NCBI RefSeq assembly: GCF_006442975.2
Contig: NZ_CP083954.1
Span: forward strand, 3,045,501 to 3,109,500
DNA: 64,000 nucleotides
Reading direction: 5' to 3'
Source: Mesorhizobium sp. B2-1-1
Lineage (GTDB): Bacteria; Pseudomonadota; Alphaproteobacteria; Rhizobiales; Rhizobiaceae
Shown here piece by piece: positions 16,305 to 26,558 of this stretch. The notes beneath the pieces were generated by a model, which was not told where the DNA came from, did no database searches, and saw only the letters and a program-made list of their open reading frames with translations. Each line of letters opens with the position of its first letter. Within the stretch, counting starts at the first letter, position 1. A program made the position numbers and the translations under genes.

Positions 16305-17432
16305 ATGGAATTTTCACCCCAACAGGACGAGGCGCTGCAGGCGGTCGCGCGCTGGCTCAAGGCCGGCAAGCCGCAATTGTTCCGGCTGTTCGGCTATGCC
16401 GGCACCGGCAAGACGACGCTGGCGCGCTATTTCGCCGAACATGTCGACGGCCAGGTGCAGTTCGCCGCCTTCACCGGCAAGGCGGCGCAGGTGCTGCGCT
16501 CCAAGGGCGCGGTCAATGCCCGCACCATCCATTCGCTGATCTACAGGCCCAAGGGGGAGGAATCGGTCGAAGACGAGGTGACTGGCAAGACGTCGATGTC
16601 GCCGACTTTTTCGCTCAACCGGCAGAGCCCGATCTCGCGTGCGAAACTGGTCATCATCGACGAATGCTCGATGGTCGACGAGCAGCTTGGCCGTGACCTC
16701 TTGAGCTTTGGCACGCCGATCCTGGTGCTGGGCGATCCCGGCCAGTTGCCGCCGATCTCGGGCGGTGGCTTCTTCACCGACCACGAGCCGGATTTCCTGC
16801 TCACCGAAATCCACCGGCAGGCGCGCGACAATCCGATCCTGCGGCTGGCGCTCGACGTGCGCGAGGGGCGCGAATTCATGCGCGGCGACTACGGCACGGC
16901 GCAGGTGATCGGCAAGGAAGACGTCAACCAGGACCTAGTGCTGAGGGCGGACCAGGTGCTGGTCGGCACCAACCGCACGCGCCGCCGCTACAACCAGCGC
17001 CTGCGCGAGCTCAAGGGGTTCAATGCCGACTATCCGCAGGCCGGCGACAAGCTGGTGTGCCTGCGCAACGACCCGGCCAAGGGCCTGCTCAACGGTTCGC
17101 TGTGGAAGGTGATGACCTCGTCGCGCGAGACGGTGAAACCTGGCATCAACCTCCTGGTGTCGCCCGAAGAGGATGATCCGGACCGCGGTGTCGCCAAGAT
17201 CAAGCTGCTCAAGGCGGCGTTCGAGGATCCCGACGCCGATATCCCGTGGCAGCAGAAGAAGCGGTTCGATGATTTCGACTATGGCTATGCGCTGACCGTG
17301 CACAAGGCGCAGGGGTCTCAGTGGAACGAGATCGTGCTGTTCGACGAAAGCTGGGCGTTCAAGGAAACGCGCCAGCGCTGGCTTTACACCGCGATCACCC
17401 GGGCGGCCGAACGGTTGACGATCGTCAGGTAG
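16305..17432 (+). CDS. RecD-like superfamily 1 DNA helicase / AAA ATPase
   Basis: 375-residue ATPase with RecD2-like superfamily 1B helicase motifs. Walker A is GYAGTGKTTLARYF near residues 28-41, and GRTIHSLIYRP-like sequence (TIHSLIYRP) is motif Ia. IIDECSMVD is Walker B (motif II), GDPGQLPPI is motif III, HRQAR is motif IV, and the C-terminal UvrD-like segment has TVHKAQGSQWNEIVLFDE and TAITRA (motifs V and VI). It is compact compared with exonuclease V alpha (about 600 residues) and lacks the N-terminal RecC-binding domain, so it probably acts alone in DNA repair or recombination. Start ATG 16305 was chosen because the Q-motif-like SPQQDEAL follows. Confidence 0.88.
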   Translation: MEFSPQQDEALQAVARWLKAGKPQLFRLFGYAGTGKTTLARYFAEHVDGQVQFAAFTGKAAQVLRSKGAVNARTIHSLIYRPKGEESVEDEVTGKTSMSPTFSLNRQSPISRAKLVIIDECSMVDEQLGRDLLSFGTPILVLGDPGQLPPISGGGFFTDHEPDFLLTEIHRQARDNPILRLALDVREGREFMRGDYGTAQVIGKEDVNQDLVLRADQVLVGTNRTRRRYNQRLRELKGFNADYPQAGDKLVCLRNDPAKGLLNGSLWKVMTSSRETVKPGINLLVSPEEDDPDRGVAKIKLLKAAFEDPDADIPWQQKKRFDDFDYGYALTVHKAQGSQWNEIVLFDESWAFKETRQRWLYTAITRAAERLTIVR

Positions 17433-17853
17433 CGGAGCCCAGTTGCCTGGCGCCGAGCCATTGCCAGGCATCGGCCTCGTCTTTGAAATGCCTGAGTTCG
17501 ACCGGCGGCGGGGTAGGGAGGAAGTCTCGCGCCTGCGCCGTCCAGTCCGGCTCGCCGATCGCGGCACAACGGCCGATATGCTCTGCGGCCTGGACCGCGC
17601 CCTGTCGCAGCGTCTCGTCCGATATGTCGCTCCAGTCGACGCCGTCATGATCGATCACGCGCACCAGCACATCGATTCGCGGGTGAAGCGCGTAAGCCGC
17701 TTCGAGCAGGCCGAACAGGTTTTCCGCGTCGGCCGCCGAGACATGGCCGACGATATCGATGGCGAAGAGATCCTCACGGTCCGTATCGATGCGCCGGATT
17801 GCCGGCACGGCTTCGAGGAAATTCAAGGGATCGTATCCTTTCACAAACGTCAT
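17425..17853 (-). CDS. SpoIIAA-like/STAS-type protein (DUF3478-like)
   Basis: 142-residue soluble protein resembling the SpoIIAA-like family (PF11964), a STAS-fold group of unknown physiological role. The pattern of an alternating beta-alpha fold is visible: LFAIDIVGHVSAADAENLFG, then RIDVLVRVIDHDGVDWSDIS and a C-terminal AWQWLGA, a frequent family ending. There is no signal or membrane segment. The C-terminus overlaps that of the helicase gene by 8 bp tail-to-tail. Its start is 85 bp from the divergent pdxJ. A role in membrane or lipid-associated processes has been proposed for relatives, but nothing here specifies one. Confidence 0.75.
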   Translation of the reverse strand: MTFVKGYDPLNFLEAVPAIRRIDTDREDLFAIDIVGHVSAADAENLFGLLEAAYALHPRIDVLVRVIDHDGVDWSDISDETLRQGAVQAAEHIGRCAAIGEPDWTAQARDFLPTPPPVELRHFKDEADAWQWLGARQLGSAT

Positions 17854-17938
17854 CCGATCTTCTGGAACACCGGAAACCCCCTATCTGTTCCAGTCAAAGG
17901 CGGTATAGATGCGCCGAAATCGAGCAGGATCCGAAGCC

Positions 17939-18679
17939 ATGCCCGCAAAGCTTTCCGTCAATCTCAACGCCATCGCCATGCTGCGCAACCGGCGCGACCT
18001 GCCGTGGCCCGATGTGATCACGCTTGGCCGCATCGCGCTTGCGGCGGGAGCGCATGGGCTGACGGTGCATCCTCGCCCGGACGAGCGCCATACCCGCCGT
18101 TCAGACCTGCCTGAGATCAGGGCCTTGATCGACGATGAGTTCCCGCGGGCCGAATTCAACATCGAGGGCCATCCGACCGAGGATTTCCTGGCTCTCGTGG
18201 AAAAGCATCAACCGGAACAGGTGACCCTGGTGCCTGACGATCCCTCCCAGGCAACCTCGGACCATGGCTGGAACTTCATCGCCGATGCAGCGTTCCTGAC
18301 ACCGATCGTGAGACGCCTGAAGAAGGGCGGTTTCCGGGTCTCGTTGTTCTCCGATGCGGATCCTGCCGGCATAAACGCCGCGCGCGATACCGGCGCCGAC
18401 CGTATCGAGCTTTACACGGGACCTTATGGCAGTTGCCATGCCGATTCCGCCAAGGCGGCCAAGGAGCTGGAAAGACTGGGAAAAACCGCCGATGCGGCCT
18501 TTGTCGCGGGCCTTGAGGTCAATGCCGGGCACGATCTGACGGTGAGCAACCTGCCGGCCCTGGCGCGACGCGTTCCGGCATTGGCCGAAGTGTCGATCGG
18601 ACATGGGTTGACAGCCGACGCGTTGGAGTATGGCATGGCCGGCACGGTGGGCCGATTTCTCAGGGCTTGCGGGTGGTAA
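17939..18679 (+). CDS. pdxJ: Pyridoxine 5'-phosphate synthase
   Basis: 246-residue TIM-barrel enzyme that condenses 1-deoxyxylulose 5-phosphate with 3-amino-2-oxopropyl phosphate to form pyridoxine 5'-phosphate, the last ring-forming step of DXP-dependent vitamin B6 synthesis. Diagnostic segments are [49 protein letters not shown] and the late glycine-rich [10 protein letters not shown] and [11 protein letters not shown] phosphate-binding loops. Length is standard. ATG 17939 matches the family N-terminus; in-frame codons upstream do not. It is usually paired with acpS in other bacteria, but here it is followed by kup and appears monocistronic. Confidence 0.94.
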   Translation: MPAKLSVNLNAIAMLRNRRDLPWPDVITLGRIALAAGAHGLTVHPRPDERHTRRSDLPEIRALIDDEFPRAEFNIEGHPTEDFLALVEKHQPEQVTLVPDDPSQATSDHGWNFIADAAFLTPIVRRLKKGGFRVSLFSDADPAGINAARDTGADRIELYTGPYGSCHADSAKAAKELERLGKTADAAFVAGLEVNAGHDLTVSNLPALARRVPALAEVSIGHGLTADALEYGMAGTVGRFLRACGW

Positions 18680-18782
18680 TGGTGGCAGCCTCGCGTGCAA
18701 AGCATGGCAGCCATAACGCGACGGTACTTGATATTGCATCGCAGCAAGCGTAGAGCACCGCCCGCTTATCGGAGTGTCGTTC

Positions 18783-20702
18783 ATGGCCCTTGCCAACACT
18801 GGTAGTGAGGCAGAAACCGTCGAACAATCGAGCCATCCTGAGATCGAGCAGCACAGCACCAAGGTGTTGATGCTCGGCGCGCTCGGCGTTGTTTACGGCG
18901 ATATCGGCACCAGCCCGATCTACGCGTTCCGCGAGGCGCTGGTGGCGTCGTCGGGCGGCGAAGTGGCCGACCGTGGCGACATTCTTGGCGTTCTCTCGCT
19001 GATCATCTGGTCACTGACGATCATCGTCACCATCAAATACATCATGTTCGTGCTGCGCGCCAACAACCGCGGCGAAGGCGGCGTGCTGTCGTTGATGGCA
19101 TTGGCGCGCGGCAGTTTCCCGAAGCGCTCGGCGATCATCCTGGGCATCGGTATCGTCGGCGCCTCGCTGTTCTTCGGCGACGCCGTCATAACCCCGGCAA
19201 TTTCGGTGCTCTCGGCGGTCGAGGGCATGAATGTCGTCACGCCGACCTTCCAGCCTTATGTCGTGCCGCTGACACTGGTCATCCTGGCGGTTCTGTTTTC
19301 GGTGCAGCGCTTCGGCACCGGCGGCGTGGCGCTGATCTTCGGCCCGATCACCGCGGTCTGGTTCCTGGCTATCGGCCTGTCCGGCCTCAACCATATCATC
19401 GCCGATCCGGAAATCCTGTGGGCGATCAGCCCGCACTATATCGTCGCCTTCCTGATCAATTCGCCCGATGTCGCCTTCGTCACCATCGGCGCCATCTTCC
19501 TTGCGGTCACCGGCGCCGAAGCGCTTTATGCCGATCTCGGCCATTTCGGCCGCAAGCCGATCGTGCTCGCCTGGCTGGCGATCGTGTTCCCTTGCCTGCT
19601 GCTCAACTATGCCGGCCAGGGCGCCTTCGTGCTGGCCAAGAACGGCGTGGTCGGACATCCCTTCTTCGAAATGAACGAAGGCTGGACGCTGATCCCGATG
19701 GTGGTGCTGGCGACCGCCGCGACGGTCATCGCCAGCCAGGCGGTGATTTCAGGCGCATTCTCGCTGACCAGGCAGGCGGTGCAGCTCAACATGCTGCCAC
19801 GGCTGGAAATCCTGCACACGTCGGAAAAACAGTCCGGCCAGATCTACATGCCGCGCGTCAACCTGTTGCTGGCGCTGGTGGTGATGATGCTGGTGGTGGG
19901 CTTCGGCGAATCCAGCAGGCTGGCTTCGGCATACGGCATCTCGGTGACCGGCAACATGCTGGTGACCACCGTGCTGCTGTTTGTCGTCATGACCCGCATC
20001 TGGAAATGGCGGCTGTGGGTGGCTGTCGCGATGACAGCCTTGTTCGGTTTCATCGATGTCGGGTTCTTTGCTTCCAACATCGTCAAGGTGTTCGAAGGCG
20101 GCTGGGCCTCGCTGGCGGTGGCCTTCACCATCGTTCTGGCGATGTGGACCTGGGTGCGCGGCAGCCGTTATCTCTTCGACAAGACCCGCCGCAACGAGAT
20201 CCCGCTCGATTTCCTGGCCGGCAATCTGTTGAAGAAAAAGCCGCAACTGGTATCCGGCACCGCGGTGTTCCTGACCAGCGATCCGCTCAGCGCGCCGACC
20301 GCGCTGATGCACAGCCTGAAGCACTACAAGGTGCTGCACGAGCAGAATGTGATCCTCTCGGTGGTGACCGCGCCGCAGCCGGTGGTGCCCGACAGCGACC
20401 GGGTCAAGATGGAGACGGTCAACGAGCTGTTCATGCGGGTGACGCTGACCTTCGGCTATATGGAGCAGCCCAACATCCCGCGCGCGCTGGCGATCTGCCG
20501 CAAGCAAGGCTGGAAGTTCGACATCATGACGACCTCCTTCTTCCTGTCCCGGCGCTCGCTGAAAGCCTCGCCCAATTCCGGCATGCCGGTGTGGCAAGAC
20601 CGGCTGTTCATCGGGCTGGCGCGCACGGCGGCCGACGCCACTGAATATTTCCAGATACCGACCGGCCGTGTGGTAGAGATCGGCACGCAGGTGGCGATCT
20701 GA
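18783..20702 (+). CDS. kup: Low-affinity potassium transporter Kup
   Basis: 639-residue KUP/HAK/KT potassium-proton symporter. About twelve transmembrane helices occupy residues 25-460. The family signature GVVYGDIGTSPIYAFREAL lies in TM1 (about 38-56), followed by IIWSLTIIVTIKYIMFVLRANNRGEGG. The C-terminal 180 residues are cytosolic (TAVFLTSDPLSAPTALMHSL; TFGYMEQPNIPRAL). ATG 18783 has GGAG nine bases upstream; the GTG at 18774 would overlap that site. Rhizobia often carry several kup paralogues and this one is full length. The gene lies alone between pdxJ and a reductase gene. Confidence 0.95.
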   Translation: MALANTGSEAETVEQSSHPEIEQHSTKVLMLGALGVVYGDIGTSPIYAFREALVASSGGEVADRGDILGVLSLIIWSLTIIVTIKYIMFVLRANNRGEGGVLSLMALARGSFPKRSAIILGIGIVGASLFFGDAVITPAISVLSAVEGMNVVTPTFQPYVVPLTLVILAVLFSVQRFGTGGVALIFGPITAVWFLAIGLSGLNHIIADPEILWAISPHYIVAFLINSPDVAFVTIGAIFLAVTGAEALYADLGHFGRKPIVLAWLAIVFPCLLLNYAGQGAFVLAKNGVVGHPFFEMNEGWTLIPMVVLATAATVIASQAVISGAFSLTRQAVQLNMLPRLEILHTSEKQSGQIYMPRVNLLLALVVMMLVVGFGESSRLASAYGISVTGNMLVTTVLLFVVMTRIWKWRLWVAVAMTALFGFIDVGFFASNIVKVFEGGWASLAVAFTIVLAMWTWVRGSRYLFDKTRRNEIPLDFLAGNLLKKKPQLVSGTAVFLTSDPLSAPTALMHSLKHYKVLHEQNVILSVVTAPQPVVPDSDRVKMETVNELFMRVTLTFGYMEQPNIPRALAICRKQGWKFDIMTTSFFLSRRSLKASPNSGMPVWQDRLFIGLARTAADATEYFQIPTGRVVEIGTQVAI

Positions 20703-20742
20703 CGGTCTCGATCGCCTTGGGCTGACGCTTCGGGGGACGGGC

Positions 20743-21783
20743 ATGAGCGGCGAATTGGTGCTTGTCACCGGCGGATCTGGCTTTCTCGGCGCTCACTGTA
20801 TCCTTGAATTGCTGAAGGCTGGCTACCGCGTGCGCACGACTGTGCGCTCGGCCAGGCGGCAAGCCGATGTCCTGGCCATGCTCAAGGCAGGTGGCGTCGA
20901 GCCGGATGACAGGCTCTCCTTTACAATCGCCGATCTCATGAGCGATGCCGGCTGGCCGCTAGCCGCTGCGGGCTGCGACTATGTCCTGCATGTCGCCTCG
21001 CCGTTCCCGCCCGGCGTGCCCAAGCATGATGACGAGCTGATCATTCCGGCCCGTGAAGGCGCGTTGCGGGTGCTGCGGGCGGCACGAGATGCCGGTGTCA
21101 GACGCGTCGTGCTGACGTCCTCCTTCGCGGCTGTCGGCTACGGCAAGATGCCGCCCGACGGCCGTCCGTTCACCGAGGAGAGCTGGACCGATCCGATGGG
21201 AAGGGTCAGCGCCTATGTGAAGTCGAAGACGCTCGCCGAGCGCGCGGCCTGGGATTTTATCGCCGCCGAGGCGGGCGGGTTGGAGCTTGCTGCCGTCAAC
21301 CCCGTCGGCATCTTCGGGCCTGTGCTTGGCCCGGACCATTCGACCTCCACCGAATTTGTCCAACGCATGATGAATGGCGCCATGCCGGGGCTGCCGCGCC
21401 TGTCCTTCGGCGTCGTCGATGCACGCGACGTGGCGGACCTGCATATCCGCGCCATGACCGATCCAGCTGCCAACGGCGAGCGCTTCTTGGCGGTGGCCGG
21501 CGATTTCATGACCGTGCGGGAAATCGCGCAAACCTTGAGAAAGCGGCTCGGTAACGCGGCGAAGCGCGTTTCGACCAGAGAGCTTCCCGATTGGCTGGTG
21601 CGCATGGTGGGACTGTTCAATCCGGAAGTCGCGCAGCTCGTGCCTGAGCTGGGCAAGGTCAAGAATGCCACCAATGCCAAGGCGGTTCGCATGCTCGGCT
21701 GGAAGTCGCGTTCGCGCGAAGACGCGCTGGCTGCGACCGGAGAGAGCCTTATTCGGCACGGCCTGATCAAAACATCGAAGTAG
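20743..21783 (+). CDS. NAD(P)-dependent extended SDR (dihydroflavonol-reductase-like aldehyde reductase)
   Basis: 346-residue extended short-chain dehydrogenase. The nucleotide-binding motif VTGGSGFLGAHC is at residues 8-19, with Arg residues in RVRTTVRSARR that suggest NADP(H). The catalytic Ser is in VVLTSSFAAVGYG and the YxxxK pair in AYVKSKTLAE (about 165). It resembles DFR/anthocyanidin-reductase-like and yeast Gre2-like aldehyde or ketone reductases. The start is 40 bp after the kup stop with no terminator between, so partial readthrough is possible. The physiological substrate is unknown. Confidence 0.85.
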   Translation: MSGELVLVTGGSGFLGAHCILELLKAGYRVRTTVRSARRQADVLAMLKAGGVEPDDRLSFTIADLMSDAGWPLAAAGCDYVLHVASPFPPGVPKHDDELIIPAREGALRVLRAARDAGVRRVVLTSSFAAVGYGKMPPDGRPFTEESWTDPMGRVSAYVKSKTLAERAAWDFIAAEAGGLELAAVNPVGIFGPVLGPDHSTSTEFVQRMMNGAMPGLPRLSFGVVDARDVADLHIRAMTDPAANGERFLAVAGDFMTVREIAQTLRKRLGNAAKRVSTRELPDWLVRMVGLFNPEVAQLVPELGKVKNATNAKAVRMLGWKSRSREDALAATGESLIRHGLIKTSK

Positions 21784-21785
21784 GG

Positions 21786-21818
21786 GCGGCGGGAAGTCGA
21801 GAACAGACTTCCCGCCGC
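21786..21818. terminator. Stem-loop between convergent reductase genes
   Basis: A perfect 13-bp stem, GCGGCGGGAAGTC (21786-21798) with GACTTCCCGCCGC (21806-21818), has a 7-base loop. It sits in the 42-bp gap between convergent genes and probably ends transcription in both directions, although neither side has a convincing T-run. Confidence 0.6.
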
Positions 21819-21825
21819 GTGGATT

Positions 21826-22719
21826 TCAACCTGCCAGGGCAGCCTTGTTCGCCTCGAGGAATTGTCTCAACGTCCTTGGCGTCCTGCCGGAAAGCATCTC
21901 GATCGCGTCCGTCACCATGGCGATGCGGCCGGCACGCGTGTTGACGTCGAAGGAAACGATGACGCCGGCAAAATCCTCGGGAACGCCTGATGCCTTTACC
22001 CCTTCGGTCAGGACATCATCCGAAACCTGCACGACATCGAGCGGCTTGCCGGTGACTTCGCTGACAAGGGCGGCGATCTCTGCCGTCGTGTACGCTTGCG
22101 GGCCAGTCAGCGTGTAGGTTTTGTTGTCGGTCGAGCCGGAAGCGAGACCGGCGGCGATCGCCGCTGCCATGTCGTCGCGCGCGCCATGGGCGATGCGGCC
22201 TTCGCCGGCGGACGTGTACCAGTGCCCCGAGGCGATCGCGTGCGGCAGCGCCATGAACAGGTTCTCCTGGTACCAGCCGTTGCGGAAGATCGTGTAGGGG
22301 ATGCCGCTCGCCTTGATTGCCTGCTCGGTGCTGTAGTGGTCACCGGCAAACAGGACCGGCGACACCGGTTCCGGGTTGGGCATCGAGGTATAGAGCAGGT
22401 GCGAGACGCCGGCGTTTTTGGCCGCCGCGACGGCATTCTCGTGCTGCTTCAGGCGCTTGCCGCTTTTGAGATCGAGATCGCCGGTCGAAATGATCAGCGC
22501 CTTGTCGGCGCCCTTGAATGCGGTTTCCAGCGAAATGGCGTCGTTGAAGTCTGCGGCCCTGACAACGACGCCGCGCACCGCCAAATCTGCCAGGCTTTCG
22601 GGATTGCGCGTGATAGCGATGATCTTTGCAGGCGGAGTTTTATGCGCGTCCAGGAGATAGCGGATGACGCCGCGGCCAAGCTGGCCGGAGGCGCCGGTGA
22701 CGAGAAGGGTTTCGGTCAT
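21826..22719 (-). CDS. QorB/YtfG-like NmrA-type NAD(P)H quinone oxidoreductase
   Basis: 297-residue atypical SDR of the NmrA/HSCARG group. The N-terminal Rossmann motif is LLVTGASGQLGRGVIRYLLD, and mid-protein features HLLYTSMPNPEPVSPVLFAGDHYSTEQAIKASG match E. coli QorB (YtfG), which reduces quinones with NADPH. No classical YxxxK pair is expected in this subgroup. ATG 22719 was chosen over an upstream in-frame codon because the Rossmann strand begins within four residues. It is divergent from an HxlR-family gene, the same pairing as ytfG/ytfH in E. coli, supporting control by that regulator. Confidence 0.85.
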   Translation of the reverse strand: MTETLLVTGASGQLGRGVIRYLLDAHKTPPAKIIAITRNPESLADLAVRGVVVRAADFNDAISLETAFKGADKALIISTGDLDLKSGKRLKQHENAVAAAKNAGVSHLLYTSMPNPEPVSPVLFAGDHYSTEQAIKASGIPYTIFRNGWYQENLFMALPHAIASGHWYTSAGEGRIAHGARDDMAAAIAAGLASGSTDNKTYTLTGPQAYTTAEIAALVSEVTGKPLDVVQVSDDVLTEGVKASGVPEDFAGVIVSFDVNTRAGRIAMVTDAIEMLSGRTPRTLRQFLEANKAALAG

Positions 22720-22758
22720 CGGAGATCCTGATTTGTGCCGAAGCGGCGGGTGCTCTAG

Positions 22759-22777
22759 TGGTCTCAGAAAGAGACCA
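22759..22777. promoter_or_regulatory. Inverted repeat between the QorB-like gene and hxlR
   Basis: TGGTCTC (22759-22765) and GAGACCA (22771-22777) form a perfect 7-bp inverted repeat with a 5-base spacer, midway between the divergent start codons at 22719 and 22854. Location and symmetry suit an operator for the HxlR-type regulator. The binding assignment is inferred. Confidence 0.5.
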
Positions 22778-22853
22778 GCACTAAAATAGGAATTGACCTG
22801 TCGCCGTAAAGAAGGCAGTTTTTCGGGAGGTAGGCACACCCAGGGAACCAGCG

Positions 22854-23264
22854 ATGGACGGCAAGGTCACCAATCTGAAATCGAAGCTGGAGACCTACAA
22901 AGCGATGAGCGGGGGCGGTAATTTTGCCGATTGTCCGGTTCGCAATGTCATCCAGGGCGTCAGCGGCAAATGGAGATCGCTGCTGGTGATGGCGCTGGCT
23001 GAAAGGCCGTATCGTTTCGGCGAGTTGCGGCGGCTGGTGCCTGACATTTCGCAGCGCATGCTGACCCAGACACTGCACGATTTGCAACGCGACGGTTATG
23101 TGCATCGTGAAGTGTTCCCGACCAAACCACCGAGCGTTGAATACAGCCTGACCGATCTCGGGCGCTCGATGTTCGGCGCCTTTCATCAACTGATCCTATG
23201 GGCCGAACTCAACCATGATGCGGTGCGCGAAGCGCGTGCGGATTTTGATGCCGCCCAGGCATAA
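22854..23264 (+). CDS. HxlR-family winged-helix regulator (YtfH-like)
   Basis: 136-residue MarR-superfamily HxlR protein. The fingerprint is complete: an N-terminal Cys in FADCPVRNVIQ (residue 27), then ISGKWRSLLVMALAERPYRFGELRR-type sequence and the recognition helix ISQRMLTQTLHDLQRDGYVHR, followed by the wing VFPTKPPSVEYSLTDLG. In YodB/HypR/QorR-type relatives the N-terminal Cys senses quinones, diamide or other electrophiles. That matches the divergent quinone-reductase-like gene. ATG 22854 has little spacer to the preceding repeat region and gives the canonical length. Confidence 0.88.
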   Translation: MDGKVTNLKSKLETYKAMSGGGNFADCPVRNVIQGVSGKWRSLLVMALAERPYRFGELRRLVPDISQRMLTQTLHDLQRDGYVHREVFPTKPPSVEYSLTDLGRSMFGAFHQLILWAELNHDAVREARADFDAAQA

Positions 23265-23343
23265 GCCGCGTGGTGGCGCCGCGACGCCGCGCATTCGCCG
23301 CAGTTCCTGGCCTCGATGGTGGCCGGCACGGTGGTCGATCCGT

Positions 23344-24081
23344 TCAGCCGAACTGGGCTGGCGGAAGCGCGCTGGCCCGATCGTTCTTGCGAATGACCGT
23401 CGAAAGATACGATCCCTTCGCCCGCAGGAAGGCATGCAGGCGCAGTGGATAGTCCTGCGCCACGGCATGCTTGACGGACGGGCGTCCACTCAATGCCTGG
23501 CGCCAGGCCTGGACGAGCGGTTTGCCGTCCAGAATGCCGAAATCGCCGATCCGGTCGAAGGTATCGATGTAGCGGAAGACAGGGCCGTAGACTGCGTCGA
23601 CGAGCGAAAAGCGCCCGCCTTCGAACCATGGTCCAGTCCGGCCGGCTTCGCCCGCCAATTCGGTCTCCACACGATCGAACATTTCCGACAGCGTCCGAGA
23701 CTCGGCAAGGAATCCTGCCTCGGTCGACGCCGAATAGAACCGGCCGACGGCGTTGAGGATGGCTGAGCCATACTCGATCCAGGCACGATGCCGGGCACGG
23801 GCATAGGGGTCGGCCGGGTGGAGGGGATTGGCCTCAGTTTCTTCGAGGAATTCGAGGATGACGGCGGATTCGAAGATCACCGTCTCATCGTTCCCCCGCT
23901 GCACGCGCAGCAGCGGCACCTTGCCGAGCGGCGAGACCGCCTTGAACCAGTCAGGCTTGTTGGCGAGGTCGATGTCGACGCGCTCGAACGGCACGCCTTT
24001 CTCGGTCAGCGAGATCGCCGCACGCTGGACATAGGGGCAAAGGGGATGGCTGACGAGAATGAGGGTGCTGGCATGCTTCAT
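23344..24081 (-). CDS. Glutathione S-transferase, omega/zeta-like
   Basis: 245-residue GST with a cysteine-type active site. The thioredoxin-fold N-domain contains LVSHPLCPYVQRAAISLTEK (Cys at about 15, the CPY/F motif of omega-like GSTs and glutathionyl-hydroquinone-type enzymes). It continues with SPLGKVPLLRV (cis-Pro) and VIFESAVILEFLEE (Glu-Ser glutathione contact). The C-terminal helical domain begins near residue 95. A Cys nucleophile suggests thiol-transfer or dehydroascorbate-type activity rather than classic conjugation. It is divergent from a MarR regulator across three near-identical operator-like boxes, so induction by electrophiles or oxidants is likely. Confidence 0.88.
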   Translation of the reverse strand: MKHASTLILVSHPLCPYVQRAAISLTEKGVPFERVDIDLANKPDWFKAVSPLGKVPLLRVQRGNDETVIFESAVILEFLEETEANPLHPADPYARARHRAWIEYGSAILNAVGRFYSASTEAGFLAESRTLSEMFDRVETELAGEAGRTGPWFEGGRFSLVDAVYGPVFRYIDTFDRIGDFGILDGKPLVQAWRQALSGRPSVKHAVAQDYPLRLHAFLRAKGSYLSTVIRKNDRASALPPAQFG

Positions 24082-24101
24082 CGGATTTGCCTCTCAATAT
24101 C

Positions 24102-24162
24102 GATGCATTCGCATCTATCTAGATGCAAATGCATTGGTCGTCAAGCTTGATGCAATTGCATC
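24102..24162. promoter_or_regulatory. Three MarR-type operator boxes between GST and marR genes
   Basis: Three copies of a 14-base dyad lie in the 100-bp divergent gap: GATGCATTCGCATC (24102-24115), GATGCAAATGCATT (24122-24135) and GATGCAATTGCATC (24149-24162). The last is a perfect palindrome; the others deviate by one or two bases. Their size, AT-rich centre and position suit binding of a MarR dimer that represses both genes. The motif is visible; the regulator assignment is inferred from adjacency. Confidence 0.7.
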
Positions 24163-24181
24163 TATCTCTTATGATGCCGTC

Positions 24182-24640
24182 ATGATCGAGACAGCCATGC
24201 CATCGCCGGAGGCCATCAAGACCTGGGCACGCCTGATGCGGGTATCACGCCAGCTGGTGGAACGTGCCGAAGACGCGCTGAAGGAAGGCGGCCTGCCGCC
24301 GCTTGCCTGGTATGACGTGCTGCACGAACTCGCTGAGGCGGGCGAGGGCGGCTTGCGGCCGTTCCAGCTGATCGAACGAACCCTGTTCGCGCAGTATAAT
24401 ATTTCGCGGCTGCTGGCCCGACTTGAAGCCGATGGGTTTGTCGAGAAGCTGCCGGTGGCTGATGACGGCCGCGGCCAAACCGTCCGCATCACGGCCAAGG
24501 GACGAGAGACGCGCCGCCGTATGTGGGCCGTCTATGGCAGGTCGATCGCGGAGCTGGTTGGCGACAAGCTCTCGCCGCAAGAACTGAACACGGTATCGGC
24601 CTTGCTCGGGCGGTTGCGCGATCCGCCAGCCGGCGACTGA
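24182..24640 (+). CDS. MarR-family transcriptional regulator
   Basis: 152-residue MarR-type winged-helix dimer. The DNA-binding core is LRPFQLIERTLFAQYNISRLLARLEADGFVEK followed by the wing VADDGRGQTVRITAKGRETRR (residues about 60-115), with dimerisation helices at both ends. Length is standard for MarR. The start at ATG 24182 was chosen over an upstream in-frame codon because the intervening DNA is the operator array. It is divergent from the GST gene and probably represses both by binding the three boxes at 24102-24162. The ligand is unknown; phenolic or electrophilic compounds are common in the family. Confidence 0.88.
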   Translation: MIETAMPSPEAIKTWARLMRVSRQLVERAEDALKEGGLPPLAWYDVLHELAEAGEGGLRPFQLIERTLFAQYNISRLLARLEADGFVEKLPVADDGRGQTVRITAKGRETRRRMWAVYGRSIAELVGDKLSPQELNTVSALLGRLRDPPAGD

Positions 24641-24728
24641 ACATACGCGTTGCGCGGCTGCGGGGACACGGGGAAGACATTTCGTCATTTTGGCCTTGCG
24701 CCGATCTTCGGATTGCGCAATATGCCGA

Positions 24729-24743
24729 ACCGTAACGTACGGT
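24729..24743. promoter_or_regulatory. Dyad ACCGTA-ACG-TACGGT upstream of tetR
   Basis: A 6-bp perfect inverted repeat with a 3-base spacer lies 47 bp upstream of the TetR-family start. TetR proteins commonly bind 15-bp dyads of this geometry in their own promoters. Operator function is inferred. Confidence 0.5.
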
Positions 24744-24790
24744 ACTAAGCTCGGGCGATCTACGGCTCTACCATCAAACGGGAACAGAGC

Positions 24791-26489
<1,699 letters not shown>

Positions 26490-26510
26490 GCGATCCACGC
26501 TCCAAAAGAA

Positions 26511-26535
26511 ACGGCGCCGCGCGGCGCCGTTTTTT
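26511..26535 (+). terminator. Intrinsic terminator of ilvC
   Basis: A 20-bp perfect GC palindrome ACGGCGCCGCGCGGCGCCGT (26511-26530) is followed by a T-run to 26535. It is preceded by an A-rich stretch, so it can also act on the convergent BA14K transcript. Confidence 0.85.
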
Positions 26536-26558
26536 ATTGCAGGATTGTGCGGCCTGGC

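Noticed and set aside
18774..18783. GTG 18774 as the kup start
   Set aside because: It overlaps the GGAG that serves ATG 18783; the ATG gives a normal N-terminus.
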